The notes under the pieces: generated by a model
What the model saw: the letters and a program-made list of their open reading frames with translations, nothing else
Database searches by the model: none
What the model was told of the DNA's origin: nothing
Made by a program: the position numbers and the translations under genes
Part shown: positions 18,785 to 28,559 of the stretch, piece by piece
Layout: every line of letters starts with the position of its first letter
Position numbering within the stretch: the stretch's first letter is position 1
NCBI RefSeq assembly: GCF_004339545.1
Contig: NZ_SMGD01000015.1
Span: 68,859-132,858, forward strand
Direction of reading: 5' to 3'
Origin: Celerinatantimonas diazotrophica
GTDB taxonomy: Bacteria; Pseudomonadota; Gammaproteobacteria; Enterobacterales; Celerinatantimonadaceae
DNA: 64,000 bases

Positions 18785-19533
18785 ATACGCATTGCCATAT
18801 TGATTTTCCCTGTTTTGAGCCGCTGGCTAGGCAACTGTCCAAGTGGCAATCTTTGGGGATTGAGCAATTTGTGGTCCCAGCCATTGGGCCTGAAAATTGG
18901 CAACGGGTCATGGATATCAGTGCTCAGCATTCGCAGATTATGCCCGCTCTTGGCATTCATCCTTGTTTTAGCGATGGGTTTAGCTCGCTCGGTGAACTTT
19001 CTCAATGGGTTGAGCGCTACCGTCAACAGATCGTCGCAATTGGAGAGTGCGGTTTGGATCGGCGCTTTAAAGAGACAATGGAGCGCCAAAAAAAGGTATT
19101 TATTGAGCAACTGCGATTGGCACAGCAGTTTGACCTGCCGGTGACGATTCACAGTGTTCGGATGAATGATGAAATATATGCACTTTTAAAACAGTACCCA
19201 TTGGCTCGTGGCGGAGTGATCCATGCCTTTCAGGGCTCACTTGTGCAAGCCCAAGCTTTTATTAAGCTTGGTTTTAAACTCGGGATTGGTGGCGCCATTA
19301 CTTGGCCACGAAGTGGCAAACTGCGGGAGGTTGTCGCAACCATTGGCCCCGAGAATTTGGTGTTGGAAACTGATTCGCCCGATATGCCGATTGTGGGGCA
19401 ACGTAAAGGTGAGAATACCCCAGCTACAATTTGTTTCATTTTTGAAATACTTAGCTCTGTTTTGGTTATGAGGCCAGAATTTTTATCTGAAGTTTTATAT
19501 AAAAATAGTAGAGATATCTTTTTTGCTTCATGA
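18772..19533 (+). CDS. yjjV: TatD-family metal-dependent hydrolase YjjV, apparent AUC start
   Basis: TatD/YjjV proteins are TIM-barrel metal-dependent nucleases or hydrolases. The full domain is present: metal ligands FIDTHCHID at the N-terminus, ALGIHPCFS, GECGLDRRF, TIHSVR, and ETDSPDMP. The metal-binding HxH motif is encoded upstream of the first ATG/GTG/TTG in frame (TTG at 18853), while a stop codon sits at 18754. The only start that keeps the motif with proper spacing is ATC at 18772, eight bases after AAGGAG, giving an N-terminus of M-A-F-I-D-T-H and 253 residues, close to E. coli YjjV (259). The choices are a rare AUC start, a sequence error or a damaged start codon. The protein body looks intact. 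Confidence 0.85.
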   Translation: MAFIDTHCHIDFPCFEPLARQLSKWQSLGIEQFVVPAIGPENWQRVMDISAQHSQIMPALGIHPCFSDGFSSLGELSQWVERYRQQIVAIGECGLDRRFKETMERQKKVFIEQLRLAQQFDLPVTIHSVRMNDEIYALLKQYPLARGGVIHAFQGSLVQAQAFIKLGFKLGIGGAITWPRSGKLREVVATIGPENLVLETDSPDMPIVGQRKGENTPATICFIFEILSSVLVMRPEFLSEVLYKNSRDIFFAS

Positions 19534-19718
19534 GTTTTTAATTCTATGGCCTTTTTATTTAATTTGTGATGAATCGTTCATTTAACTCGGTGTTACTCGT
19601 TTGGAATCAGAGGGGTTTTCAGGCAAAATATGGCTCCAACGAGCTTTCCCAGTTGGTTTTGGATTATCTCGTCAAAAAACTCTCTTCTTAAATCTATGTT
19701 GACTATCGGAACTTCACG

Positions 19719-20978
19719 ATGAATGTATTGATGAGTCTAATAGGTATGGCTGTATTGTTGTTTATTGCTTACCTATTATCAGAGAACCGCAAAGCGATTC
19801 GATTACGGACTGTCGGACTGGCTTTTTGTATTCAGTTTGGTATCGGTGTGTTGGTTTTATTTAGCAGTAGCGGTAAAACCGTGTTAGGGGATATGGCAAC
19901 TGGTGTGCAGGTCGTCATTGATGCTGCTCAAGCCGGGATGTCCTTCCTTTTTGGTGGATTAGCAACGGGCGCGGCTGGTAAAGCTGGATTAGGGTTTATT
20001 TTCGCAGCACAAGTTTTGCCGTTAATTGTCTTTTTCTCCTCATTAATTACGGTGTTATATCATCTCGGTATTATGCAGTGGGTGATTCGTATTATTGGTG
20101 GATTCTTACGGTTTTGCCTCAGAACCAGCCGCACGGAATCTCTTTCGGCGACGGCTAATATCTTTATGGGCCAGACTGAAGCGCCTTTGGTTGTACGCCC
20201 GTTTATCGCCAAAATGACTCGCTCGGAACTGTTTGCTGTGATGGTCGGAGGGTTAGCTTCTGTCGCTGGGTCGACATTGGCTGGTTATGCTGGATTAGGG
20301 ATCAAACTTCAGTATCTGATTGCGGCTTCATTTATGTCGGCGCCAGGTGGATTACTGATGGCCAAAATGATTGTGCCAGAAACACAGAAATATCATGATG
20401 ATATAGAAGGCGCCTTGGCCGATGTAGAAAAAAGCGTCAATGTCATTGATGCGGCGGCATCAGGGGCTGCATCGGGGATGTCGCTAGCCTTGAACGTAGG
20501 CGCGATGTTATTAGCATTCATCGGTATTATCGCCTTATTGAATATGATCTTAGGTGGTGTAGGTGGTTGGTTTGGCGTCGATCACTTGACGATTCAGCTC
20601 ATTCTTGGTTGGATATTTGCTCCTATTGCGTTCTTAATTGGTGTGCCTTGGCATGAAGCTGTGGTTGCTGGCTCATTTATTGGCGAAAAAATAGTCTTAA
20701 ATGAATTCGTGGCCTATACCCACTTAGTTCCTTATATTAAAGGAACCGAATTGGTTGCTGCAACTCATGCGGTGATGACGACCCATACTCGAGCGATTAT
20801 TACCTTTGCGCTCTGTGGGTTTGCTAATATCAGCTCCATTGCAATTTTGCTGGGGGGATTGGGTGGAATGGCACCTAATCGTCGCCATGAAATGGCTGAA
20901 CTGGGGGTGAAAGCGGTGATTGCCGGCACACTTTCTAACCTGATGAGTGCGACAATTGCCGGATTATTTATTCATTAA
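19719..20978 (+). CDS. nupC: Concentrative nucleoside transporter (NupC/CNT family)
   Basis: Imports nucleosides with a proton or sodium gradient. The 419-residue inner-membrane protein has about ten hydrophobic segments. CNT blocks are visible: ATGAAGKAGLGFIFA near residue 85, MGQTEAPLVVRPFI near residue 150 with the Gln-Thr-Glu-Ala-Pro substrate motif, and EFVAYTHL plus FALCGFANISSIAI toward the C-terminus. It is monocistronic with its own terminator. The nucleoside catabolic genes (add, deoA, deoB, deoD) start 3 kb downstream, consistent with the nupC-deo grouping in Vibrio. Regulation by CytR/CRP would be usual, but no convincing site is visible. Confidence 0.93.
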   Translation: MNVLMSLIGMAVLLFIAYLLSENRKAIRLRTVGLAFCIQFGIGVLVLFSSSGKTVLGDMATGVQVVIDAAQAGMSFLFGGLATGAAGKAGLGFIFAAQVLPLIVFFSSLITVLYHLGIMQWVIRIIGGFLRFCLRTSRTESLSATANIFMGQTEAPLVVRPFIAKMTRSELFAVMVGGLASVAGSTLAGYAGLGIKLQYLIAASFMSAPGGLLMAKMIVPETQKYHDDIEGALADVEKSVNVIDAAASGAASGMSLALNVGAMLLAFIGIIALLNMILGGVGGWFGVDHLTIQLILGWIFAPIAFLIGVPWHEAVVAGSFIGEKIVLNEFVAYTHLVPYIKGTELVAATHAVMTTHTRAIITFALCGFANISSIAILLGGLGGMAPNRRHEMAELGVKAVIAGTLSNLMSATIAGLFIH

Positions 20979-21000
20979 TTGATGAGCGTAAATTGTCATG

Positions 21001-21030
21001 CAAAGGCCAGCAATGCTGGCCTTTGTTATT
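21001..21030. terminator. Terminator between convergent nupC and the zinc-ribbon gene
   Basis: An 11-bp perfect stem CAAAGGCCAGC/GCTGGCCTTTG with a 3-base loop is followed by TTATTTAT. Confidence 0.85.
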
Positions 21031-22363
21031 TATGCGCTTGTTTGGCATCAACATAGGCGTTATAAGCGGCGTGCAACAGCGCTTCACTGGTTTTAAATGT
21101 TGGCATATTTAAATAATGAGCAGGTGGTGCTTCGGTTGCCCGGTGAATGAAGTTATAACGGCATCTTTGGATCTGTAAATGGTCGTTGAGTGGGGCTAAG
21201 CGTTTCACTTTAGAGTTTAGATTGACACTCAAATAATCGAAATAATGTTGATTCGTGTGAATGTCACGCATCTGGAAAGGATAACTGTACTGAACTCGTT
21301 CAGTGATTGGGCAATAGCCCCCAAACGGTGTGCTAAACCAGCGATCTTTCCACCAGCCAACTGGGCGTCCATCGGCTAAAAAAGCAGTTTGTCGATCCGG
21401 ATGGGCAAACAGATAGAAAATTTCAGCTTGTTGTTGAGCGATCTCATCGACGACGCCCATGATAGCGGCACTACGAATACAGCTATCTTGTTCCAGATAA
21501 TGGTGAATGTGTTCTTTGTTCGAATACGTTAAGCGCAGCAGTTGAAAATGAGCATAAGCGATAGGGGCGGGTTGTATCAGAGGCGCATCTGGCCACCCCT
21601 TACTCGCACCATATTGTAGGTCTTCAAAGTGATAGCGATTCATTAATTGCTGATAACGTTTTTTTAGTGCATCCGTCAATGGTCGTTCGGCAAAAGTATC
21701 CAACCGGTTATCAACGTCCCCCTGATAAATCCCACGGCTTGTTCCTTTGGCGCCAATATTATGTGTCGTTAAGAGTTGGTAACCACTTACTGATTCGGCA
21801 CTAGTAATGAGCCAGACTCTCAGTCCTGATTGCAAATTAAGAACATAACTTTCACTTTGCAAGGCCAGGAAGTTAGTGGGTAGGCAGAGTGATTCAAGCA
21901 AGCGACTATAGCCAGTTAAGATAATGGCGCACCAGTGCAGTAACTGATAATAGCGTTTGGGTGATAAATTTAGCCTTTCGATAGCAGCTGTTGCTGGGCG
22001 CCTTGCCACTATTTCTTGCATGAGTAACGCAAGCTCTGCGTAATCAGGTGGCTTCGGTTGCGTAAAGACCTTTGCGCAATCACGGCAGCGAAATCGTTGG
22101 TTCCCTGAAGCCGTTTTACCACTGCGTTGAATGTTCAGTTTTTGACAATTTGGACAACGGTTGCGCCAGGTTGGCAGCTGGACTGGGATAAACTGTGTCA
22201 TAAGTGTCTCCACTAATGAGTTATCCACTAGCGGTGGGTAACTTCCACAGTTTTTACAATGCAGTGCAGGATAACCAAGATGATAACTTATTGGTTCATA
22301 GTCAGGACTGTTGGGTTTTCCAAAGTTTTTACATCCCCAACTCTTACAGCAATTTAATTGCAA
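21026..22363 (-). CDS. Zinc-ribbon protein resembling an IS1/MULE-type transposase, possibly domesticated
   Basis: A 445-residue cytoplasmic protein I cannot assign to a named gene. The N-terminus holds two Cys4-like zinc ribbons: C-x5-C (CCKSWGCKNFG) with HCKNCG at 5-40, then RCPNCQ and RCRDCAKVF at about 68-95. The second resembles the IS1 InsA-type zinc finger. A helical segment follows (RPATAAIERLNLSPKRYYQL), then a region whose spacing recalls an RNase-H-like transposase core (LRVWLITSAESVSGYQLL). Where such cores carry catalytic Asp, I see LQSES and TSAES, so activity is doubtful. There are no terminal repeats around it. The start is TTG at 22363, directly behind an in-frame stop. A chromosomal regulator or anti-element factor derived from a transposase is possible. 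Confidence 0.55.
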   Translation of the reverse strand: MQLNCCKSWGCKNFGKPNSPDYEPISYHLGYPALHCKNCGSYPPLVDNSLVETLMTQFIPVQLPTWRNRCPNCQKLNIQRSGKTASGNQRFRCRDCAKVFTQPKPPDYAELALLMQEIVARRPATAAIERLNLSPKRYYQLLHWCAIILTGYSRLLESLCLPTNFLALQSESYVLNLQSGLRVWLITSAESVSGYQLLTTHNIGAKGTSRGIYQGDVDNRLDTFAERPLTDALKKRYQQLMNRYHFEDLQYGASKGWPDAPLIQPAPIAYAHFQLLRLTYSNKEHIHHYLEQDSCIRSAAIMGVVDEIAQQQAEIFYLFAHPDRQTAFLADGRPVGWWKDRWFSTPFGGYCPITERVQYSYPFQMRDIHTNQHYFDYLSVNLNSKVKRLAPLNDHLQIQRCRYNFIHRATEAPPAHYLNMPTFKTSEALLHAAYNAYVDAKQAHK

Positions 22364-23123
22364 GGCGTCTAGTTACATTGTGGTGTATTTGAGCCAATCA
22401 TGATAATGGATTAAAAATAAATCAACATATTTGGGAAATATTTTTTAAAAAGTATGATTTTATACGCAAAAGATGGTTTTTTAGCTTTTTCGGTGGAGTT
22501 ATTGCTATAAAATATGCCTGTGTGTTGCTGGTAATACCAGTTCACTAGGCGTTAAGCCTAATCCACATTCAGTTCGGCTAATTTGGGCAAATTTCCTTGC
22601 TGCTTGCTCGATTAGTATGGTTATCAGTTAGTTGTAGTGTATGCGTGGACCAATGGGGGGGACACTATTCCTATACAATTGCGCTGATGATCGAATTGAA
22701 TGTGGCCTTCCTTACTTCTCTTTTTTCTTCTAAATCCTGGTTAGCGGTTTTATCCATCGATAAAAATAGATTAGCTATATCTATTGTTCCTATCAGATTT
22801 GTAAAATTTTATTTGTAAATTACTATGTTAATATAACACAAAGACTGAATTGATTTATAAAGGTCTGTTGTTACAAATTGTTATTGTTGTTCCTAAAAGG
22901 CAGAAGCCGAGCGCTCTATAGTCTGTTCATGATGTTGCTTAGATTTTAGAAAGTTTGTGAAGATCAACAGTTGATCATTGGCGCTCTATTCTATCTAATG
23001 GTGAATAATATGTTTACAACATGGTTGACCTTGAGCAATAAGAATTTTTTCCTTTTTACTCACTGATGATTCATGTTAACCGTATTTACGAATACAGAAA
23101 CGATAGTAAGAGGTTTATTATTC
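22364..23123. other. Divergent AT-rich intergenic region before tal
   Basis: About 760 bases without a supported gene. It contains a short hairpin AGGCG-TTA-AGCCT near 22552 and a GATCAACAGTTGATC palindrome near 22962, 160 bases upstream of tal. A 73-codon frame at 22597 is Ser/Leu-rich with no ribosome site and is not convincing. The region presumably carries the tal promoter. Confidence 0.5.
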
Positions 23124-24077
23124 ATGGCGACTTTACTAAGTCAGTTAAAACAGTACACAACCGTTGTCGCTGATACCGGCGATATTGATTCAATTGAGCA
23201 GTATCAGCCAGAGGATGCGACTACCAACCCTTCATTGGTACTTAAAGCTCTGCAAAAGCCCAGTGGTAATGAACTTATTAGTCAGGCTGCTAAATGGGCT
23301 GTGAAAAAAACGAGTAAGGTTGAAGAGCAAATCATCGAGGCGGGTGATTGGCTGGCCGTTCATATTGGGACTGAAATTTTAAAACTTGTCCCTGGGCGTG
23401 TTTCTACCGAAGTCGATGCTCGTTTGTCATATAACACGGAAGCTAGTGTTGCTAAAGCCCGTAAAATTATTAGCATGTATGAAGAAAATGGAGTTGGCCG
23501 TGAACGAGTGCTGATTAAACTCGCTTCAACCTGGCAGGGGATTAAAGCCGCAGAGATCCTTGAAAAAGAAGGTATCAACTGTAACCTGACACTGCTGTTC
23601 TCATTCGCTCAAGCTCGTGCATGTGCAGAAGCCGGCGCATTTTTAATCTCGCCATTCGTAGGGCGTATTCTTGACTGGCACAAAGCAAAAACGGGTGAAG
23701 AATATACGGCTCAGAATGATCCTGGCGTGTTATCCGTTACTCAGATTTATAATTATTACAAAAAACATGGTTATAAAACTGTGGTTATGGGCGCAAGTTT
23801 CCGTAACATTGGCGAGATTTTGGCTTTGGCTGGGTGTGACCGGTTGACCATCAGTCCTAAATTGCTTGAAGAACTTAATAGTTCTGAAGACAAGTTAGAA
23901 CGGCATTTGACTGATAATTTCGAAATCCAATCATCACCAGAGAAAATGTCTGAACACGAGTTCTACTGGGAACATAACCAAGATCCAATGGCCGTTGATA
24001 AGTTGGCCGAGGGGATCCGTAACTTTGCAGCTGACCAGTTAAGTATGGAAGAGATGATTCGCGCTAAATTGAGTTAA
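23124..24077 (+). CDS. tal: Transaldolase
   Basis: Transfers a dihydroxyacetone unit between sedoheptulose 7-phosphate and glyceraldehyde 3-phosphate in the non-oxidative pentose phosphate pathway. From the ATG at 23124 it has 317 residues, exactly the length of E. coli TalB. The Schiff-base lysine is Lys132 in [12 protein letters not shown]; the N-terminal signature [12 protein letters not shown] is intact. The frame extends upstream to 23073, but the family N-terminus and an AAGAGG site ten bases upstream favour 23124. No transketolase gene follows; instead nucleoside-catabolism genes come next, whose ribose phosphates feed the same pathway. Confidence 0.97.
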   Translation: MATLLSQLKQYTTVVADTGDIDSIEQYQPEDATTNPSLVLKALQKPSGNELISQAAKWAVKKTSKVEEQIIEAGDWLAVHIGTEILKLVPGRVSTEVDARLSYNTEASVAKARKIISMYEENGVGRERVLIKLASTWQGIKAAEILEKEGINCNLTLLFSFAQARACAEAGAFLISPFVGRILDWHKAKTGEEYTAQNDPGVLSVTQIYNYYKKHGYKTVVMGASFRNIGEILALAGCDRLTISPKLLEELNSSEDKLERHLTDNFEIQSSPEKMSEHEFYWEHNQDPMAVDKLAEGIRNFAADQLSMEEMIRAKLS

Positions 24078-24103
24078 TTTTCCAACTCACTGATGCTCAT
24101 AAT

Positions 24104-24126
24104 GGCTGCCTACGGGCAGCCTTTTT
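24104..24126 (+). terminator. Rho-independent terminator of tal
   Basis: The 7-bp GC-rich stem GGCTGCC/GGCAGCC with a TACG loop is followed by five T, 27 bases after the stop. Confidence 0.9.
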
Positions 24127-24211
24127 GTTAGCTGAAGACTCTCAGAGAGCATGAACAAATTTTCAATGGTATAGTGGTCATCGTCAGTTATTTCTTTGCG
24201 GGGGATATTTT

Positions 24212-25228
24212 TTGTTTGATCCATCACTACCACTAGTTGATCTGCACCGACACCTGGATGGGAACGTCCGTGTTGAAACTATTTTTGAGTTGGCTCAACA
24301 ACATCAGATTAGCCTTCCGGCTAACAATGTTGCAGATATGCGTCAGTTTGTACAAATTCAGGGCAGAGAAAACGACTTACTTGGCTTTTTAAAAAAATTG
24401 GACTGGATGGTCAATGTGCTTGTTGACCTAGAGGCAGTGCGGCGTGTTGCCTATGAGAATGTCGTGGATGCAGCTCAGTCAGGATTAGATTATGCAGAAT
24501 TGCGGTTTAGTCCCTATTACATGGCGATGAATCATCAACTGCCAATGGTTGGGGTTGTTGACGCGGTGATCGATGGAGTTTATGCCGGATGCCAAGACTA
24601 TCCGGTCAAAATTGCCCTTATTGGTATCATGTCGCGAACGTTTGGCCAACAAGCTTGTTTAGATGAACTTGAGGCGATTTTAGCGCGTAGGAAACATTTT
24701 GTCGGGGTTGATTTAGCAGGGGATGAAAAGGGCTTTCCGGGTGAGTTTTTTATTAAACATTTCAATAAAGTGCGTGATGCAGGATTAAATATTACGGTGC
24801 ATGCTGGCGAAGCGCTAGGGGCTCAGAGTGTCTGGCAGGCAGTAACACAATTAGGGGCAATGCGTATAGGTCATGGTGTGAGAGCTGTTGAAGATCCGCG
24901 CTTGATGGATTATCTCTACGAGCACCAAATTGGTATTGAATCTTGTCCGACGAGTAACCTACATACTTCGACGGTCAGTGATTATGCACATCACCCATTA
25001 AAACAATTTATTAATGCTGGGATCCCCGTTAGCTTGAATACGGATGATCCTGGGGTGAGCAATATTGATATTGCGCATGAATATGCAGTTGCTCACCATC
25101 AATTGGGATTGTCATTTAGTCAGTGTCAGCAATGTCAGCGAGACGGTGTTGCAATGGCATTTTTGACTCAATCAGAGCGATTAGAGCTTTATCAAAGAGC
25201 AGTAGGCCATATTAAAAATAGAGGATAA
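24212..25228 (+). CDS. add: Adenosine deaminase
   Basis: Hydrolyses adenosine or deoxyadenosine to inosine or deoxyinosine. The 338-residue amidohydrolase has the metal ligands in DLHRHLDGN near residue 12, the VHAGE block with the catalytic Glu near residue 200, GHGVRAVED, and [11 protein letters not shown] near residue 275. It starts at a TTG, supported by a strong GGGGGA six bases upstream; no ATG is available nearby. It is the first gene of an operon with deoA (3-base gap), deoB and deoD, in the place where deoC usually stands. Its product inosine is the substrate of DeoD encoded at the end of the same unit. Confidence 0.96.
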   Translation: MFDPSLPLVDLHRHLDGNVRVETIFELAQQHQISLPANNVADMRQFVQIQGRENDLLGFLKKLDWMVNVLVDLEAVRRVAYENVVDAAQSGLDYAELRFSPYYMAMNHQLPMVGVVDAVIDGVYAGCQDYPVKIALIGIMSRTFGQQACLDELEAILARRKHFVGVDLAGDEKGFPGEFFIKHFNKVRDAGLNITVHAGEALGAQSVWQAVTQLGAMRIGHGVRAVEDPRLMDYLYEHQIGIESCPTSNLHTSTVSDYAHHPLKQFINAGIPVSLNTDDPGVSNIDIAHEYAVAHHQLGLSFSQCQQCQRDGVAMAFLTQSERLELYQRAVGHIKNRG

Positions 25229-25231
25229 AAC

Positions 25232-26554
25232 ATGTATCTGCCACAGGAGTTAATTCGTCGTAAAAGAGATGGTTATACATTGTCAGATGATGAAATTACC
25301 TTTTTGGTGTCGGGAATCAGTTCTGGGCGGCTGGTGGATAGCCAGGTTGCTGCATTGGCGATGGCCATTTATTTTAAAGATATGTCAGTTCAGGAATGCA
25401 CCGCTTTAACTACAGCCATGTTAAACAGCGGTGAGCGCTTGAATTGGCAAGAATTCTCGTTGCCGGGCCCGATTGTTGATAAACATTCAACGGGTGGTTT
25501 AGGGGATATGGTTTCTCTGGTTTTGGCGCCGATTATTGCCGCTTGTGGTGGCTATGTGCCGATGGTTTCCGGGCGAGGTTTGGGGCATACCGGTGGGACA
25601 ATCGATAAGCTTGAATCGATTGCCGGTTATAATGTCAATCCGAATCGGAGCCAATTTCAGAACCTAGTCAAAGAAATAGGGCTAGCTATTGTTGCGCCAA
25701 GTAGTGATATTGCCCCGGCCGATAAACGGCTTTATGCCATTCGGGATATTACCGCCACTGTCGATTCACTTGCGCTGGTGTGTTCTTCTATTTTAAGTAA
25801 GAAATTATCCGAAGGGCTGAATTCATTGGTCATGGACATAAAAGTCGGAAGCGGTGCCTTTATGCCTAGTCAAGAGCAATGTGAGCGGCTAGCCCGTCGA
25901 ATGGTTGCCGTAGCAACACAAGCAGGGTGTAAAACTAGCGCTATATTAACCGATATGAATCAACCACTTGCTCCTAGTTGTGGTAATTCACTAGAAGTGA
26001 TGGAAGCGATGGATTATTTGACTGGTCAGAATAAGAGTTCACGGTTGCATCAAGTTGTGATGGCGTTATCTGAAATGTTGTTAGTTGACAGTAAACTGGT
26101 GGATAATGCTGAACAGGCAAGACTAAAAATTTCACGAGTGCTGGACAGTGGTGAAGCCGCTGAGCGCTTTAATCGGATGGTTGCAGCGTTGGGTGGCCCC
26201 CGTAATCTGCTTGAGCAGGGCAAGAGTCATTTCCCGAAAGCACCGGTGATAGCACCGCTGTTAGCTGAGAGTTCAGGTTATTTGACGCATCTTGATTGTC
26301 GCGAGATTGGCATGAGTGTGGTTGCATTAGGTGGTGGTCGCATTCAAAGTGATCAGATGATTGACCATCGAGTTGGACTGAGTCGTTGGCGACAAATTGG
26401 GGATTATATCCATGAGAATGAACCTTTGGTTATGATTCATGCCAATGATCAAAGTAGCTGGCAAAAAGCAGCTCGAAGACTACACGGGGCGATTAGTCTT
26501 GAGGGTGAACCGGGCGAAATTCCGTCAGTTGTTTACCAACAAATTGTTAGCTGA
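25232..26554 (+). CDS. deoA: Thymidine phosphorylase
   Basis: Phosphorolysis of thymidine or deoxyuridine to the base and 2-deoxyribose 1-phosphate. The 440-residue protein has the glycosyltransferase family 3 layout: a helical N-terminal domain, the phosphate-binding DKHSTGGLGD near residue 84, and the family signature SGRGLGHTGGTIDKLES near residue 112. SDIAPADKRLYAIRD and the C-terminal swivelling domain (VVALGGGR) also match. The ATG at 25232 has a GAGGA site and follows add by three bases, so the two are translated from one message. The deoxyribose 1-phosphate goes to DeoB, encoded next. Confidence 0.97.
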   Translation: MYLPQELIRRKRDGYTLSDDEITFLVSGISSGRLVDSQVAALAMAIYFKDMSVQECTALTTAMLNSGERLNWQEFSLPGPIVDKHSTGGLGDMVSLVLAPIIAACGGYVPMVSGRGLGHTGGTIDKLESIAGYNVNPNRSQFQNLVKEIGLAIVAPSSDIAPADKRLYAIRDITATVDSLALVCSSILSKKLSEGLNSLVMDIKVGSGAFMPSQEQCERLARRMVAVATQAGCKTSAILTDMNQPLAPSCGNSLEVMEAMDYLTGQNKSSRLHQVVMALSEMLLVDSKLVDNAEQARLKISRVLDSGEAAERFNRMVAALGGPRNLLEQGKSHFPKAPVIAPLLAESSGYLTHLDCREIGMSVVALGGGRIQSDQMIDHRVGLSRWRQIGDYIHENEPLVMIHANDQSSWQKAARRLHGAISLEGEPGEIPSVVYQQIVS

Positions 26555-26566
26555 TTTGGAGAAGGT

Positions 26567-27799
26567 ATGAAAAGAGCAGTCTTATTAGTTCTCGATTCTT
26601 TTGGTGTGGGCGCAGCCGATGATGCTGAACGTTTTGGGGACCAAGGTTCGGATACTCTGGGCCATATAGCTGAGCAATGTTTTAAAAATTTAGCCGAAGA
26701 GAATCGGCATGGACCACTTGAGGTGCCACATCTTAATCAACTTGGGTTAGGTCGATTAGCTCAGAATAGCCGGGCAAAAGCGGTTGATGGGCTAGCTGAA
26801 ATTGCTAAACCGAGTGGTGCATATGGATATGCCAAAGAAATTTCCAGTGGCAAAGATACACCGAGTGGCCACTGGGAAATCGCCGGGGTTCCGGTGTTAT
26901 TTGATTGGGGATATTTCCCTGATAAAGAAAATAGTTTTCCCAAGGAACTGTTAGATGAAATAGTTGCTCGTGCTGAATTGCCTGGGTTCTTGGGAAACTG
27001 TCATGCTTCAGGAACGACCATTATTGAACAGTTAGGGCTTGAGCATATGCAAACAGGTAAGCCCATTTTTTATACATCCGCTGATAGTGTTTTTCAGATT
27101 GCCTGCCATGAGCAAACGTTTGGTTTAGAGCGACTCTATGATTTGTGCCACATTGTTCGAGAACTACTGGATGACTATAACATAGGCCGAGTGATTGCCC
27201 GGCCATTTGTTGGGGATCAACCGGAAAACTTTAGCCGTACTGGTAATCGCCATGATTATTCAGTAACACCACCGAGTGCAACGGTTCTTGATAAGTTGGT
27301 AAAAGCGGGTGGCAGTGTGATTAGTATCGGTAAAATTGCTGATATATATGCGCATCAAGGGATCACTCGAGCGGTTAAGGCAACGGGATTAGAGCAACTG
27401 TTTGATACGACTCTTCAAGAGCTCGCAGTAGCCGGGGAAGATTCGCTGGTCTTTACTAATTTTGTCGATTTCGACTCTTCTTATGGACACCGTCGTGATG
27501 TGTCAGGATACGCCCGTGCTCTTGAGTATTTTGATCGGCGTCTACCTGAATTATTGTCAGCGCTTAACGATGATGATCTCCTGATTATGACCGCTGATCA
27601 TGGCTGTGATCCCACTTGGCAGGGCACTGAACATACCCGCGAACATATTCCAGTTCTTGTTTATGGTAAAAAAATACAGTGTGTTGATTTAGGTAAGCGT
27701 GAGACCTTTGCCGATATTGGGCAGACACTAGCTGATTATTTTTCATTGACTGCAATGGAATATGGCAGTAGTTTCTGGCCGGATATCAAGCCAGAGTAA
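26567..27799 (+). CDS. deoB: Phosphopentomutase
   Basis: Converts (deoxy)ribose 1-phosphate to the 5-phosphate. The 410-residue alkaline-phosphatase-superfamily enzyme shows metal ligands in [18 protein letters not shown] (residue about 8-25), the [11 protein letters not shown] substrate block near residue 93, and the second metal site [19 protein letters not shown] near residue 340. A GGAGAAGG ribosome site precedes the ATG, 12 bases after deoA. The product deoxyribose 5-phosphate would normally be split by DeoC, which is not encoded here. Confidence 0.97.
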   Translation: MKRAVLLVLDSFGVGAADDAERFGDQGSDTLGHIAEQCFKNLAEENRHGPLEVPHLNQLGLGRLAQNSRAKAVDGLAEIAKPSGAYGYAKEISSGKDTPSGHWEIAGVPVLFDWGYFPDKENSFPKELLDEIVARAELPGFLGNCHASGTTIIEQLGLEHMQTGKPIFYTSADSVFQIACHEQTFGLERLYDLCHIVRELLDDYNIGRVIARPFVGDQPENFSRTGNRHDYSVTPPSATVLDKLVKAGGSVISIGKIADIYAHQGITRAVKATGLEQLFDTTLQELAVAGEDSLVFTNFVDFDSSYGHRRDVSGYARALEYFDRRLPELLSALNDDDLLIMTADHGCDPTWQGTEHTREHIPVLVYGKKIQCVDLGKRETFADIGQTLADYFSLTAMEYGSSFWPDIKPE

Positions 27800-27854
27800 A
27801 GGTTGCTTTTGCTCTGATTTTTTCGGAATAAACGAATGATTGTAAGGATAAATG

Positions 27855-28559
27855 ATGCCTACACCGCACATTAATGCTAACCCAGGTGATTTCGCTCAGA
27901 CTGTTTTGTTGCCTGGCGATCCGCTTCGAGCGCAATATATTGCAAAAACTTTTTTACAAGATGCTAAAGAAGTCACCAATGTTCGCAATATATTAGGTTT
28001 TACTGGGACCTATCAGGGACAGAAAGTCTCGGTGATGGGATCCGGTATGGGGATCCCCAGCTGCTCTATTTATGCGCATGAGCTTTATAACGAATATGGT
28101 GTTGAAAACATTATCCGGGTAGGCAGTGCCGGTGCTATTAGCCCAGATGTACACATTCGTGACGTCGTTATTGCAATGGGAGCTTGTACTGACTCTAATG
28201 TAAACCGTGTACGGTTCAAAGGTCATGATTTTGCTGCGATTGCTGATTATCAGCTTCTGCGCCGTGCAGTAGACAGCGCTGAGAGTAAAAATTTACCCGT
28301 TCGGGTTGGCAATATTTTCTCTGCTGATCTGTTTTATACACCTGATGCACAGATGTTCGATGTGATGGAAAAACACGGTGTATTGGCCGTTGAAATGGAA
28401 GCTGCTGGTTTATATGGTGTCGCGGCTGAATGCGGTAAAGCGGCTTTATGTGTCGTGACGATCTCGGACCATATTCGTACGGGTGAAGCGACTACTTCTG
28501 AAGAGCGCCAGAGTACCTTTAACGATATGATTGAACTCACGCTAGACTCGCTTTTGTAA
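27855..28559 (+). CDS. deoD: Purine nucleoside phosphorylase (DeoD type)
   Basis: Phosphorolysis of purine (deoxy)nucleosides to base and pentose 1-phosphate. A hexameric-type PNP of 234 residues: [20 protein letters not shown] at the start with phosphate-binding Gly/Arg residues, [11 protein letters not shown], the purine/ribose block [16 protein letters not shown] near residue 178, and catalytic Asp in [10 protein letters not shown] near residue 204. Of two adjacent ATGs (27852 and 27855), the second matches the family start and has AAGGA six bases upstream. It is the last gene of the add-deoA-deoB-deoD unit; its 3' end overlaps the convergent ytjB gene by 18 bases. Confidence 0.97.
   Translation: MPTPHINANPGDFAQTVLLPGDPLRAQYIAKTFLQDAKEVTNVRNILGFTGTYQGQKVSVMGSGMGIPSCSIYAHELYNEYGVENIIRVGSAGAISPDVHIRDVVIAMGACTDSNVNRVRFKGHDFAAIADYQLLRRAVDSAESKNLPVRVGNIFSADLFYTPDAQMFDVMEKHGVLAVEMEAAGLYGVAAECGKAALCVVTISDHIRTGEATTSEERQSTFNDMIELTLDSLL

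Noticed and set aside
19564-19582. CRP-like half site upstream of nupC
   Set aside because: The left half TGTGA fits but the right half does not, so it is below what I would call.
22597-22818. 73-codon frame in the gap before tal
   Set aside because: No ribosome site, Ser/Leu-rich random composition, AT-rich intergenic context.
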